A stretch of 64,000 nt of DNA from SIAQ01 sp963767835 (GCA_963767835.1 CAVYFY010000025.1:124001-188000), one strand, 5' to 3'. Shown: positions 53,306 through 62,269, counted from the first letter of the stretch. A program made the numbers and translations. The notes: generated by a model from the sequence alone, not told the origin.

Positions 53306-54670
53306 ATGAACCACCCCATCTCCCGCCGCGAATTGATCCGCTCCGTCAGCGCCGGCCTCGGTTCGGTCGCGCTCGCCGGCGTGTTGGCCGATGAGCAAGC
53401 GCACGGCGCCGGGTTGCCGTCGCCGCATTTCGCAGCGAAAGCGAAGCACAACATCCTGCTGTTCATGCCGGGCGGCCCGTCGCAGATGGATTTGTTCGAT
53501 CCGAAGCCCGCACTGCGGCGTTACGCGGGGCAACGGCCCGATGCGGTCAACTTGCGGACCGAGCGGACCACCGGCGGCTTGTTGCCGTCGCCGTTTCGGT
53601 TTGGCAGGCATGGGCGGGCGGGGCTGGAGATCAGCGAGCTGCTGCCGAACCTTGCCGCGATTGCGGACGATCTGTGCGTCGTCCGTTCGATGTACACTTT
53701 CAATCCCACGCACACGCCGGCGCGCAGCCTGTTTCATTCGGGCAACATCGCGGCCACGCGGCCCTCGATGGGTTCGTGGATTTCCTATGGGCTCGGCAGC
53801 GAGAATCAGAACTTGCCAAGCTTCGTCGTGCTCAGTCCCGGCGGCGGGGGCGGCGGCACACGCAGCGGCTTTCTCCCCTCGCGCCATCAAGGCGTGGCGT
53901 TCGATGATTCCGTCACCGATCCCGAACGGATGATCAGCCACTTGCGAAACCGCCAACTCGATCTGCCCGCCCAGCGCCGGCAGCTCGATCTCGTTCAGCA
54001 ACTCAATCGCGAACACGAGCGTGCCGTCGGCGGCGACGAATTTCTCGAAACCCGCATCCAGGCGATGGAGACCGCCTTTCGCATGCAAACCGAAGCGACC
54101 GATGCCTTCGACATCCGCGGCGAACCCGAATCGGTGCGCGAAGCCTATGGCCGCTCCCCGTTCGCCAATGGCTGCATCCTCGCCCGCCGGCTCGTCGAGC
54201 GCGGCGTCCGCACCGTTCACGTTCACTACGGTCCCGGCCAACCGTGGGACGATCACAGCCAAATCAATCGCAACCTGCGTGGCCGCTGCCCGGACATGGA
54301 TCGCGCATCCGCCGCCTTGATCCGCGATCTCAAAGCGCGTGGCCTGCTCGATGAAACCGCCGTGATCTGGGGCGGCGAGTTTGGCCGCACCCCGGTGTCC
54401 GAAAGCGGCGACGGGCGCGATCACAATCCCTACGGCTTCACGATGTTCATGGCCGGCGGCGGCTTCAAAGGCGGAACCTGTCACGGCGCGACCGACGAGT
54501 ATGGCTTCCGCGCCGTCGAGAATCGCGTTTCCATCCACGATCTCCACGCCACGCTGCTCCATCTGCTCGGCATCGATCACGAACGGCTCACCTACCGCTA
54601 CGCCGGCCGTGACTTTCGGCTCACCGATGTTTATGGCGAAGTGATTCGCGGTCTTCTGACTACCAACTGA
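53306..54670 (+). CDS. DUF1501 protein with Tat signal
   Basis: 454-residue exported protein. ATG 53306 (MNHPISRRELIRSVSAGLGS) carries the twin-arginine SRREL. The DUF1501 fold is an alkaline-phosphatase/sulfatase relative; hallmarks here are NILLFMPGGPSQMDLFDPKP, FNPTHTPARSLFHSG, VHVHYGPGQPWDDH, VIWGGEFGRTP and GRDHNPYGFTMFMAGGGFKG. It is normally the neighbour of DUF1549/DUF1553 genes and is thought to work with them in carbohydrate breakdown; here that gene is 1.1 kb upstream with three small genes in between. Activity is unproven. Confidence 0.9.
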   Translation: MNHPISRRELIRSVSAGLGSVALAGVLADEQAHGAGLPSPHFAAKAKHNILLFMPGGPSQMDLFDPKPALRRYAGQRPDAVNLRTERTTGGLLPSPFRFGRHGRAGLEISELLPNLAAIADDLCVVRSMYTFNPTHTPARSLFHSGNIAATRPSMGSWISYGLGSENQNLPSFVVLSPGGGGGGTRSGFLPSRHQGVAFDDSVTDPERMISHLRNRQLDLPAQRRQLDLVQQLNREHERAVGGDEFLETRIQAMETAFRMQTEATDAFDIRGEPESVREAYGRSPFANGCILARRLVERGVRTVHVHYGPGQPWDDHSQINRNLRGRCPDMDRASAALIRDLKARGLLDETAVIWGGEFGRTPVSESGDGRDHNPYGFTMFMAGGGFKGGTCHGATDEYGFRAVENRVSIHDLHATLLHLLGIDHERLTYRYAGRDFRLTDVYGEVIRGLLTTN

Positions 54671-54832
54671 ACTGAATGGCAGCCACAGCACCCTGTGGCT
54701 GAGCGATCGAAGCATAACGGTAGGCAGATTCCGTGCCGACAACATTGCGCACCGGGCAATTATTTGACATTGCATCCGTTTCAATCTACGGTTGAATCGA
54801 AGCGACAATCCACCGGACTGCCGAGGCTTCGT

Positions 54833-56062
54833 ATGCCTTCAAGTCAAGTTGCCGTTAGGACCGCGAAATTCCTGGGTCCGTTTGAGCTGATCCGAGTGAT
54901 CGGTCATGGCGCCCATGCAACCGTCTACAAGGCCAAGCACAAGCCCACTGGCAAAATCGCCGCCGTAAAGATCCTAAAAAGACTTCTTGGATTGGAACCG
55001 GTCGTTCTCGAACGATTCCGACGCGAATTCAGCGTCATTCGACAGGTGCAACACCGACATCTCGTTCGATCCCTGGCCGTCGGGCAAGACCGCGGCCTGA
55101 ACTATCTTGTCCTTGAATACGTTCCGGGGCAAAACCTGGAGCAGCGTCTCAAAAAGAAAAAATCCCTGTCAATTGAGGACACAGCGACGATTTTCGTGCA
55201 AATTGCCGATGGACTGCGCCACCTCCACGCCAATCGCATCCTGCATCGCGACATCAAGCCCAGCAATATCTTTCTGACTCACGAGAACATCGCGAAACTC
55301 GGCGATTTTGGGCTGCTGAAGCAACTTGCCGACGACGTGCAAATTACACAGACGCACCAATCCCTGGGCACCATCGAATTCAGCGCGCCCGAGCAGTTTG
55401 AAGACGCGAAACGCGTCGATCGACGCTGCGATATTTACTCCCTGGCGGCGACAATGTACACGGCCCTAACGGGCAAGTTTCCATTTGGCAATGCGGGCCC
55501 GATTCAAACCTTGCAACGCAAGCACTTGTGTCAGTTTGTGCCGCTACGATTGTTATTACCGACGCTCGCCCCGGCAATTGATCAACTGGTAAGCCGATGC
55601 CTGGACGCGGACCCGCGTCGGCGTCCAAGCAATTGCGACGAATTTCTTGACGTGTTGGGGAGCTTTTTCCCCGCCCCGGAACCTCCGACTTCCACGGCAA
55701 GCCAGACGACTGCCTCAAGAATTCAGCCTGCCACGAAGCAAGAACGGCGTGCCTCGCTGCGCTATAGCGTCGATATGTCTGCCACGTTCGTGCCATTTCA
55801 CGAAAGCACACGTCGCCGTTGGGAAGCGACGGTTGTGGATATTTCTTCGTTGGGTGTGCGTTTGCAAACGTCGTGTCCAGTTGCTGTCAATTCTGTGGTG
55901 CACCTCACGCTTGGCACCTCTGTTGTCTCCGAACTCGCTCTGGTTCGATGGGTAAAGCCGGGGAAAAGTCAATTGCACGCCGTTGGTTGCTCATTCGTGC
56001 GCCCGCTCACGCAAGAAGCGTTAGAGGAATTCTTTGGTTCGCCCCGAAATGATACCTGTTAA
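54833..56062 (+). CDS. Ser/Thr kinase fused to a C-terminal PilZ domain
   Basis: 409-residue protein. ATG 54833 (MPSSQVAVRTAKFLGPFELI) is preferred to the longer frame (54695), whose leader is low quality. Residues 15-275 are a complete kinase: IGHGAHATVYKA, AAVKIL, HRDIKPSNIFL, LGDFGLLKQ and GTIEFSAPEQF. After a linker (TSTASQTTAS) a PilZ domain spans about residues 305-400 with the c-di-GMP motif RxxxR in ERRASLRYSV and DxSxxG in VDISSLGVRLQ. Direct coupling of c-di-GMP binding to phosphorylation is plausible. A separate PilZ gene follows 286 bp later. Confidence 0.88.
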   Translation: MPSSQVAVRTAKFLGPFELIRVIGHGAHATVYKAKHKPTGKIAAVKILKRLLGLEPVVLERFRREFSVIRQVQHRHLVRSLAVGQDRGLNYLVLEYVPGQNLEQRLKKKKSLSIEDTATIFVQIADGLRHLHANRILHRDIKPSNIFLTHENIAKLGDFGLLKQLADDVQITQTHQSLGTIEFSAPEQFEDAKRVDRRCDIYSLAATMYTALTGKFPFGNAGPIQTLQRKHLCQFVPLRLLLPTLAPAIDQLVSRCLDADPRRRPSNCDEFLDVLGSFFPAPEPPTSTASQTTASRIQPATKQERRASLRYSVDMSATFVPFHESTRRRWEATVVDISSLGVRLQTSCPVAVNSVVHLTLGTSVVSELALVRWVKPGKSQLHAVGCSFVRPLTQEALEEFFGSPRNDTC

Positions 56063-56285
56063 AGCCCTTCAATAGAGTTGTCCGGCAACTCGTACAGTTC
56101 GATTCGCCCCCGGCGAACCGACCGGCAAAGCATTCCCGCTAACCGCCTCGTCCGCACCGGGTTTACCGGAAATTCAGAAGGTATCGTTGCGAGCGGCGTC
56201 GGACCAGAGGTTGATGGACCGGCGCCGCGCGGCTAGCCCGCTGCCAACGTCCCGTATTCAACGGGCGGACTGACGGAGAATTCCC

Positions 56286-56313
56286 TTGACTGTGCTGGGG
56301 CGTGAACTATCTT
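56286..56313 (+). promoter_or_regulatory. Putative promoter of the second PilZ gene
   Basis: TTGACT (56286-56291), 16-nt spacer, TATCTT (56308-56313), 35 bp upstream of ATG 56349. The preceding 220 bp contain no gene. Confidence 0.5.
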
Positions 56314-56348
56314 TCTGGAAGTGACCGTCTCTTCAGAGGTAGGCAATT

Positions 56349-57074
56349 ATGCTGCTTGAGACCTGTCCGGCTCTTGAAACTCCCACGCTCGGCCTGCGCC
56401 CTGTCGATTGCCGAGTTTACGAACGAAAGTCTTGTGAATTGCCAACGACATGCCAGCCAGCCTCCCTGTCGGCGATGAAGGAACCCGGTTGGAGCGCCAC
56501 CATTCGTGATATTTCGCAGGGTGGAGTTCGTATCGATGTTCCGAGGCGATTTGAGAAGGGAACGCCTCTTGCCATTGAGATGCCGGGGAATGATGCGCAC
56601 GAGAAATCCGTGGCTTTCGTGAACGTCGTCCATATCAAACGGCTGGAAGATCGCAACTGGGCGCTCGGTTGCAGATTTGTCAGTGAACTGAGCGAGGATG
56701 AATTGCAACGGCTGTTGACTCTCGAGCACCCCCATCTGCATGACAAGATAGAGCCGCCTCAACAAAAAGAAATGGCAGAAGTCGCGGAGATTGTGGGAAA
56801 CATGGATCTGTCAAACGTTCATTTTCAGATCGCGGTTCAGCGTGGCTGTCAAATCAGCTTTCTGTTCAGACGCTTCAAGGCGACCAAATGCTGGCCGTTT
56901 GCCCCCGGCAAAATCGTTCGCCTCAAAGGCAGTGGCAGAAAGCAGGCGAACTGGTCGCTCAAGATTCAGCTTGTAGCGTGCCGTCAGGAAGCAGACACCT
57001 GGCAATTCCAGGCCAAGCTCCTGCAAACCCCGGCCGCGACAGATTTGCTGCGTGCGTTGGGAGCTCGCAGCTAG
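56349..57074 (+). CDS. PilZ-domain protein with unknown C-terminal half
   Basis: 241-residue soluble protein. ATG 56349 follows AGAGGTAGG. Residues 20-125 form a PilZ domain: YERKSCELP at the start, DISQGGVRIDVPRRFEKGTP carrying DxSxxG, and WALGCRFVSELSEDEL. The RxxxR loop is altered (ERKSCE), so c-di-GMP affinity may be weak. Residues 140-235 are a separate beta-rich domain (GCQISFLFRRFKATKCWPFA, WSLKIQLVACRQEADTWQFQ) that I do not recognise. It lies downstream of the kinase-PilZ gene, and the two may form one signalling module. Confidence 0.75.
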   Translation: MLLETCPALETPTLGLRPVDCRVYERKSCELPTTCQPASLSAMKEPGWSATIRDISQGGVRIDVPRRFEKGTPLAIEMPGNDAHEKSVAFVNVVHIKRLEDRNWALGCRFVSELSEDELQRLLTLEHPHLHDKIEPPQQKEMAEVAEIVGNMDLSNVHFQIAVQRGCQISFLFRRFKATKCWPFAPGKIVRLKGSGRKQANWSLKIQLVACRQEADTWQFQAKLLQTPAATDLLRALGARS

Positions 57075-57337
57075 TCATTGTACCTTCGTCTTGTCTCTAA
57101 GGTTCGCCAGGACTGACTGCAACTCCTCTTGCGTTATTCGAGCGCCCGCGCGAGTTCGGTGATGACGCTTTGGTCAGGTTTGCTTCCAGCCGCGCACCGT
57201 CCCGCACCGCAGTCACTGTGCCAATGCCGACAGGCGGCCCGCCCTTGCCCTTGGATGCTCACTGCCCGTCGTATTTCTTGGCGAGACGCAGGAGCGTCTT
57301 CTTGCGTACATGTCCATTGTAGCGGGCGCTGCCGCGG

Positions 57338-57604
57338 CTATCCGGGGTTGGGCTGGGGTGCGGCCCGCGCGGCTTGAAACGCCTGCCATTGCTCGGCGAA
57401 CAAGCTGACGCCTTTCTCCATCCAACGCGTTACCGCCGCCAATACCGTGGTCAGGCAGAATTTCTCCAAGTTCACCCGCAGCGATTCCAGTACACTCACG
57501 ATCACGCTGCGGCGATGCGCGCCGGTCGCCGTCTTGTTGGTCCGGTTGACGATGGCAGCGAGCGCGCCGTCACACGAGGCGAGGACGGGCCAAGGGAGAA
57601 ACAT
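57338..57604 (-). pseudogene. Transposase C-terminal remnant, possibly IS66-like
   Basis: An 88-residue minus-strand frame whose centre, IVNRTNKTATGAHRRSVIVS and VLESLRVNLEKFCLTTVLAA, resembles the C-terminal region of IS66-type transposases from memory. No N-terminal part exists. A further minus-strand coding trace ending VRKKTLLRLAKKYDGQ lies nearby at about 57258-57330. The whole stretch 57075-57612 is read as decayed mobile DNA. Family assignment is weak. Confidence 0.45.
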
Positions 57605-57612
57605 GAGGTTCG

Positions 57613-58065
57613 GTGACTGGTCGGTTGAATGAGCGTGGCGCTACGATGGTCGAAACGGCCGTTTCATTGCCCGCGTTCATTCTGGTACTTCTTTGCGGAT
57701 TGGAGCTGCTCCGCTTCGCAATCATCATGCTTGCCAGCCAAATGGCCGTGATCGAAGGGATTCGGCACGTCATCACGGGCGAATGCGGCGCCGCAACATG
57801 CAATTCCCAAAGTAGGGCTCAATACGCCCAGCAACTGATTGTGAATACGGCATCGGGGCTTGGAGTTCAACTGGCACAAAGCGCAATCTGTGTCCGGCCA
57901 GCATTGGGCTCACCATGCAGTGCTCAAATCCCGGCAAACGCGGGCAATCCGAGAGATTTTATCGTGGCCGAGATCAATGCACCTTTTGAACTCATGGTCG
58001 GAATTCAGTTGCCCTTATCGATCAGAGCAAGTGCCATCGGTCGAAACGAGCCGTTTCCGGAGTAA
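57613..58065 (+). CDS. TadE-like pseudopilin/pilus assembly protein
   Basis: 150-residue protein typical of TadE/TadG minor components of Tad (Flp) pili. The frame starts at GTG 57613 (MTGRLNERGATMVETAVSLP) with GAGG upstream. It has the E-R-G-A-x-x-V-E prepilin-like motif, one membrane helix (AFILVLLCGLELLRFAIIML) and a periplasmic part with cysteines at CGAATC and ICV...SPC that may form disulfides. The partner gene follows 10 bp later. Other tad genes (cpaF, tadB/C) are not in the window. Confidence 0.75.
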   Translation: MTGRLNERGATMVETAVSLPAFILVLLCGLELLRFAIIMLASQMAVIEGIRHVITGECGAATCNSQSRAQYAQQLIVNTASGLGVQLAQSAICVRPALGSPCSAQIPANAGNPRDFIVAEINAPFELMVGIQLPLSIRASAIGRNEPFPE

Positions 58066-58075
58066 TGTCTTAGCG

Positions 58076-58435
58076 ATGATCCAAGGGAATTGTGGGGCGA
58101 GAATGGACGAACGGGGGGTAGCCATGCTGGAACTGGCGCTCTGCGTGCCCCTCGTGGTTTTGCTATTTCTGGCAACACTCGAAATCGCTCAATTGTTGCG
58201 GGTAACTCAGCTTGCGAACGTGCTGAGCCGAGAAGCCGGCAACGTGGCTTTCCGGCTGTGTGCCGATTTTGCCGAACCGGATGGAATGGAGGCTACCCAG
58301 AGCAGGTCTGCCGATTGCCTGCAACAGATGTTGACAGGGCCCGACGGAATCCAGACGCTCGCCGATTCGCTCGGCTTCGAGGCGCTTTTTTACCCCTCGT
58401 CTACGTTGCTTGTCAGTTTACAAAATGTGATGTGA
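58076..58435 (+). CDS. Second TadE-like protein, possibly shortened
   Basis: 119-residue relative of the preceding gene. ATG 58076 gives MIQGNCGARMDERGVAMLEL with the ERGVAMLE motif and a helix PLVVLLFLATLEIAQLL. The C-terminal region contains two cysteines (RLCADF, ADCLQQ) and ends abruptly (LLVSLQNVM). The truncated recombinase fragment begins 70 bp downstream, so insertion of mobile DNA may have cut off the rest of a tad operon. Confidence 0.7.
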   Translation: MIQGNCGARMDERGVAMLELALCVPLVVLLFLATLEIAQLLRVTQLANVLSREAGNVAFRLCADFAEPDGMEATQSRSADCLQQMLTGPDGIQTLADSLGFEALFYPSSTLLVSLQNVM

Positions 58436-58504
58436 CAATCCCGCGACCCAGGTCCCGCGCCCTGTCCCGGGCCAAAGCGCGTTTTGTCACGCTTTCAATG
58501 TGTT

Positions 58505-58940
58505 GCTAACAGCGCACGCGTCACCACCTGCTTCACCATCCGCTGCACGCTCGTCTCTTTCATCGGCCGCTGACGCGACGGTCCGTACATCCCGGGAACA
58601 GCCATGGCTTCGTCCGGTGACCGCACCACCACGTCCGCAGCTCGCCCAGCAAACGCGCCGACAATGGCACCTGGCGATCCTTCGCTCCTTTCCCCTGGCG
58701 TACGTTCACCACCATCCGCGCACTATCGATGTCCGTCACCTGCAGGTGCAACACCTCGCTCAGCCGCAAACCGCATGCATACGCCGTCATCAGCAGAATC
58801 CGCTCACGTCCCGGACGCGCCGCCTCCAGCAACTGCGCCACCTCTTCCACACTCAACACCACGGGCAAACCGCGCGGTAACTGATGATGGCCGGCGGCCT
58901 TTTTTGGTCGGTCCTTGACACGCCCGATAGGATATAGCAG
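58505..58940 (-). pseudogene. Tyrosine recombinase (XerC/integron-type) fragment
   Basis: Minus-strand coding begins at the IS1380 border with LYPIGRVKDRPKKAAGHHQL and continues PVVLSVEEVAQLLEAARPGR, AYACGLRLSEVLHLQVTDID (catalytic R-I box: GLRLSEVL) and VRQGKGAKDRQVPLS (the Lys box). A frameshift near 58585 moves to QRPMKETSVQRMVKQVVTRA, then the gene stops; the H-x-x-R and Tyr boxes are missing. It cannot be active. The right end is cut by the IS1380 element. Confidence 0.8.
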
Positions 58941-58944
58941 CTAA

Positions 58945-60603
58945 CCCGGATATTTCATCGTTTTGACGGAAGTTGGAATGGCGCGATGGCTCAAGGTTTG
59001 GTAGAGAAGGGAGTTAGCACACTTCCACTCCACTTGGCCAGGAGCCTTCGCGATGACACAGTGTAACGAAACACCCGTACCATTTACCAGCCTCGATCGT
59101 CGCAATCTCACTGCCGATTTTGCGGGCGGGTCCATCACCTCCGATGCCGGCGCACTGCTGCTCCGACAGGTCGATCAACAGCTCGGACTCATCGATGCCC
59201 TCAATCGTGTTATTCCCGATCCACGCCAGCCCGCCCTCATCCTGCATCCGCAGCGTGCTCTTTTGGCTCAGCGAATCTTCGCCATCGCTTGCGGCTACGA
59301 GGATCTCAACGATCATCAGCAGCTTCGCGACGATCCGCTCTGGCAAGCCGTTACCGATCATCCCGGTCCCGACGACGCTCCCCAACTCGCCTCACCGCCC
59401 ACCTTGTGCCGACTCGAAAATCGCGTTTCCCGCAAGACTCTCTTCCATATCTCCGCCGTACTCGTCGAAACCTTCATTAAGTCGTTTCACCTAGACCATC
59501 CCCAAGCCCCCGAAGAACTCATCCTCGATTTCGATGCCACCGACGACATCGTTCATGGCCATCAAGAGAAGCGTTTCTTCCACGGCTACTACGACAACTA
59601 CTGTTTCCTGCCCCTCTACGTTCATTGCGGCGATCATCTCCTCGTCGCCTATCTGCGGCCTTCGAACATCGATGCCGCTCGGCACACGGGACCGATCTTG
59701 AAGCTTCTGGTCCAGCGGCTCCGTCGCGAATGGCCCAACGTCCGCATCGTGCTGCGCGGCGACAGCGGTTTCTGCCGACACCGCGTCATGAACTGGTGCG
59801 AGCGTAACGGCGTCTTTTATCTGCTCGGCCTGGCACGCAATCCGGTGTTGCAACGCAACGTGCAATTTCAACTCGATCAGGTCGCCCAGCTACACGCCAT
59901 CGACGGCCAGGCCTATCGCGTCTTCCATGAATTTCTCGACGCCGCCGGCACCTGGAGCCGACTGCGTCGCGTCATCGCCAAGGCCGAGTATCTGCCCGGA
60001 GCCAAGGACGGCAAAGCCAACCCGCGTTTCATCGTCACCAATCTCACGGACGATGGTCGTGAGTTGTATGAGGACAACTACTGCCAACGCGGCGACACCG
60101 AAAACCGCATCAAGGAACAACAGCTCGGCCTGTTCGCCGACCGCACGAGCTGCCATCGCTTCGTCGCCAATCAGTTCCGCGTGCTGTTGGCGGCGGCCGC
60201 GTATGTGTTGATCTCGCACCTGCGCCGCCACGCCCTGCGCAACACCGACCTGGAGCGAGCAGAGGTCGGCACCATCCGCTTGAAGCTCTTCAAGATTGCG
60301 CACTGGATTGTACGCAGTGTGCGACGGATCGTGGTGAAAATGTCGAGCAGTTACACCTGGCAAAGCCTTTTTCGCATCGTCGCGCAACGCTTGAGCGATA
60401 CGCCACCGAACAGCGCCGAGCCAAGCCCCCAACTCAGTCCGTAACCAATCGGTCGAAGTCGTTCGCCGACCAAATCTGCAAGCCATGCAAAGGCCCGACA
60501 CACTGGGGGAAGGGGGCAGTCCGCGCATTCAGCACCTCCACAAGCTTTCCCCGCGCACGAGCCAAGATCCCATCCAGTCAGACGGCACGATGAAATATCC
60601 GGG
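58945..60603 (+). mobile_element. IS1380-family insertion sequence with CTAA target duplication
   Basis: 1,659 bp. Terminal inverted repeats share their first 17 bases (CCCGGATATTTCATCGT) at both ends. The tetranucleotide CTAA occurs directly outside each end (58941-58944 and 60604-60607), which is the 4-bp duplication expected of this family. Contains one intact transposase gene. The perfect ends and duplication suggest recent insertion. Confidence 0.95.
59053..60444 (+). CDS. IS1380-family transposase
   Basis: 463-residue DDE transposase, uninterrupted. The start MTQCNETPVPFTSLDRRNLT fits the family. The N-terminal domain has SDAGALLLRQVDQQLGL and CGYEDLNDHQQLRDDPLW. DDE residues: first Asp in ELILDFDATDDIVHG, second in IVLRGDSGFCRHRVM, and the Glu in RGDTENRIKEQQLGLFADR. 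The C-terminal helices (ANQFRVLLAAAAYVLISHL) match the YREK-type signature region. It is the only intact element-encoded transposase here. Confidence 0.95.
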   Translation: MTQCNETPVPFTSLDRRNLTADFAGGSITSDAGALLLRQVDQQLGLIDALNRVIPDPRQPALILHPQRALLAQRIFAIACGYEDLNDHQQLRDDPLWQAVTDHPGPDDAPQLASPPTLCRLENRVSRKTLFHISAVLVETFIKSFHLDHPQAPEELILDFDATDDIVHGHQEKRFFHGYYDNYCFLPLYVHCGDHLLVAYLRPSNIDAARHTGPILKLLVQRLRREWPNVRIVLRGDSGFCRHRVMNWCERNGVFYLLGLARNPVLQRNVQFQLDQVAQLHAIDGQAYRVFHEFLDAAGTWSRLRRVIAKAEYLPGAKDGKANPRFIVTNLTDDGRELYEDNYCQRGDTENRIKEQQLGLFADRTSCHRFVANQFRVLLAAAAYVLISHLRRHALRNTDLERAEVGTIRLKLFKIAHWIVRSVRRIVVKMSSSYTWQSLFRIVAQRLSDTPPNSAEPSPQLSP

Positions 60604-60687
60604 CTAAACCTTGCCGACGTGGTTGCCTCTGGAACGAATCAAGAGCGAACCATGCAACCCGCCGGCTCTCTTGAAAGGAAAAGCACC

Positions 60688-62220
60688 ATGGCGAAAATTC
60701 GCAACCGCGGCAACGGCGAAGGCAGCATCTTCAAGCGGCAGAACGGCGGCCCGTGGTACATCGCATGGTATGATCACGCCGGCAAACGCCGGGAGCATTG
60801 CACCAAGACGACGGACAAAACGACGGCACAGCGCATTCTGGCGGACAAGCTGGCCGACGTCGCCCTGCGCCGGGAAGGCATTATCGACGCGCGGCAAGAA
60901 TCCCTGATCACCGAGGCCGGCAGGCAGATCGAAACGCACCTGGCCGACTTCGAAGCGATGATGAAGGCCCGACAGTGTAGCGAAGATCATGTCAAGCGGA
61001 CCCTCATGTTCATCCGCGAAGTCTGCGCAGCGGCCCGATTCGAGAAGCCGAGCGACATCACGGCCGACGGTATGAACCGGCACATGGCCCGCATGCAGGC
61101 CGAGGAGAACGCGGCGCGCACGATCCAAGGCCGCGTCGTCGCAATGACGGCGTTCACGCGCTGGCTGACCGATCATGCTAAGCTATCTCATGATCCTTTG
61201 CGGTGCGTCAAACGGCCGAGCGTCAAGACCAACCGCAAACTACGGCGGCGCATGTTGACGCCGGCGGAATGGCCCTACTTGCGAGCGGCGACGCTGGCGA
61301 GCGGCCTGCGCGACGGCATGAACCCCCTGGAGCGCGTTGCCTTGTATGCCGTGGCGATTCAGACCGGCCTGCGTTCAAACGAACTGCGGTCCCTCGCCAA
61401 GTCCGATTTGTTTCTGGCCGGCGGCAAGCCGTATGTTCGTTGCCGAGCCGAGACCGCGAAGAACGATCAAGGGGCACGACAGTACATTCAGGGGGACCTG
61501 GCCGCGGAGTTGCGGCGGATCGTCGCCACGAAGACCCCGACGGCACCCGTATTCACCATGCCCGATGAATTTAGTGTTGCCGACATGCTTCGCGGTGACT
61601 TGGCCACGGCCCGCAAGCAGTGGCTTGACGAAGTGAACCACGATCGCGACGCTTACGCCAAACGAGAGGAAAGTGACTTCCTGGCCGTTGATAACCACGA
61701 CGGCGAAACGCTCGATTTCCATTCGTTGCGGCATACCTGCGGCTCTTGGCTGGCGCTGCAAGGCGTTCACCCGAACGTCATCAAGACGGTCATGCGGCAT
61801 TCGTCCATCACGCTAACGATGGACACATACGGTCATCTTCTCCCCGATCAACACGCCGACGCTATCGGCGGCATGATCAACATGGTCGCCGAGAGAACGC
61901 CTCTTGCAGCAACGGGAACCGCCGGGAAGCCCACAGACGCGCCCGCAGTAGGGACCGCAGTAGGAATGCCAAACGGTGCGATCGTGTGCGAATCGGTGCG
62001 AGCGGTTGAAGAATGCGCCGACGTGCTGCCGACCGTGGAATTTCCGCGGCCAAGTGGTGATGACAAGGCAAAAAACAAGGCGGAAATCAAATGGGCCCAC
62101 TCGGATTCGAACCGAGAACCAAGGGATTATGAGTCCCCTGCTCTGCCGTTGAGCTATAGGCCCGAAGCGTGGCTATTACCTTGTAGTATTGACTTCCCCT
62201 TTACCCTGCCTGCGCTATAG
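60688..62220 (+). CDS. Tyrosine integrase running into the tRNA-Ile gene
   Basis: Site-specific recombinase. ATG 60688 (MAKIRNRGNGEGSIFKRQNG) is preferred to ATG 60652 because AAAGGA lies close upstream. An AP2-like N-terminus (GPWYIAWYDHAGKRREHCTK) is followed by a SAM-like core-binding domain and the catalytic domain: R in TGLRSNELRSL, Lys box TAKNDQGARQY, HxxR in FHSLRHTCGSWL, H in MRHSSITLTMDTYGH with the nucleophilic Tyr. After residue 420 a low-complexity tail leads into AHSDSNREPRDYESPALPLS, which is simply the antisense reading of the tRNA. Its true C-terminus is thus created by the attachment region. Confidence 0.85.
   Translation: MAKIRNRGNGEGSIFKRQNGGPWYIAWYDHAGKRREHCTKTTDKTTAQRILADKLADVALRREGIIDARQESLITEAGRQIETHLADFEAMMKARQCSEDHVKRTLMFIREVCAAARFEKPSDITADGMNRHMARMQAEENAARTIQGRVVAMTAFTRWLTDHAKLSHDPLRCVKRPSVKTNRKLRRRMLTPAEWPYLRAATLASGLRDGMNPLERVALYAVAIQTGLRSNELRSLAKSDLFLAGGKPYVRCRAETAKNDQGARQYIQGDLAAELRRIVATKTPTAPVFTMPDEFSVADMLRGDLATARKQWLDEVNHDRDAYAKREESDFLAVDNHDGETLDFHSLRHTCGSWLALQGVHPNVIKTVMRHSSITLTMDTYGHLLPDQHADAIGGMINMVAERTPLAATGTAGKPTDAPAVGTAVGMPNGAIVCESVRAVEECADVLPTVEFPRPSGDDKAKNKAEIKWAHSDSNREPRDYESPALPLSYRPEAWLLPCSIDFPFTLPAL
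62092..62163 (-). tRNA. tRNA-Ile (CAT anticodon, lysidine type)
   Basis: 72 nt on the minus strand. All arms fold: acceptor GGGCCTA/TGGGCCC (one G-U), D-arm GCTC/GAGC, anticodon stem GGGGA/TCCCT with loop CTCATAA, T-arm CTCGG/CCGAG with TTCGAAT. CAT could mean Met, but the anticodon arm followed by TTGG resembles the E. coli AUA-reading tRNA-Ile2 rather than tRNA-Met. CCA is not encoded. The 3' end faces the integrase gene, as expected for an integration site. Confidence 0.9.
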
Positions 62221-62269
62221 ACAACCGTTTTGACAACCGCCACGCGACTTGGTTGTCACGTAACGTTAA

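Noticed and set aside
53291..54808. 505-codon minus-strand frame opposite the DUF1501 gene
   Set aside because: Shadow frame rich in Ala, Gly and Val, without motifs.
62095..62165. The peptide AHSDSNREPRDYESPALPLS as a conserved protein C-terminus
   Set aside because: It is the antisense translation of the tRNA-Ile gene; the same phrase turns up wherever tRNAs are translated by mistake.
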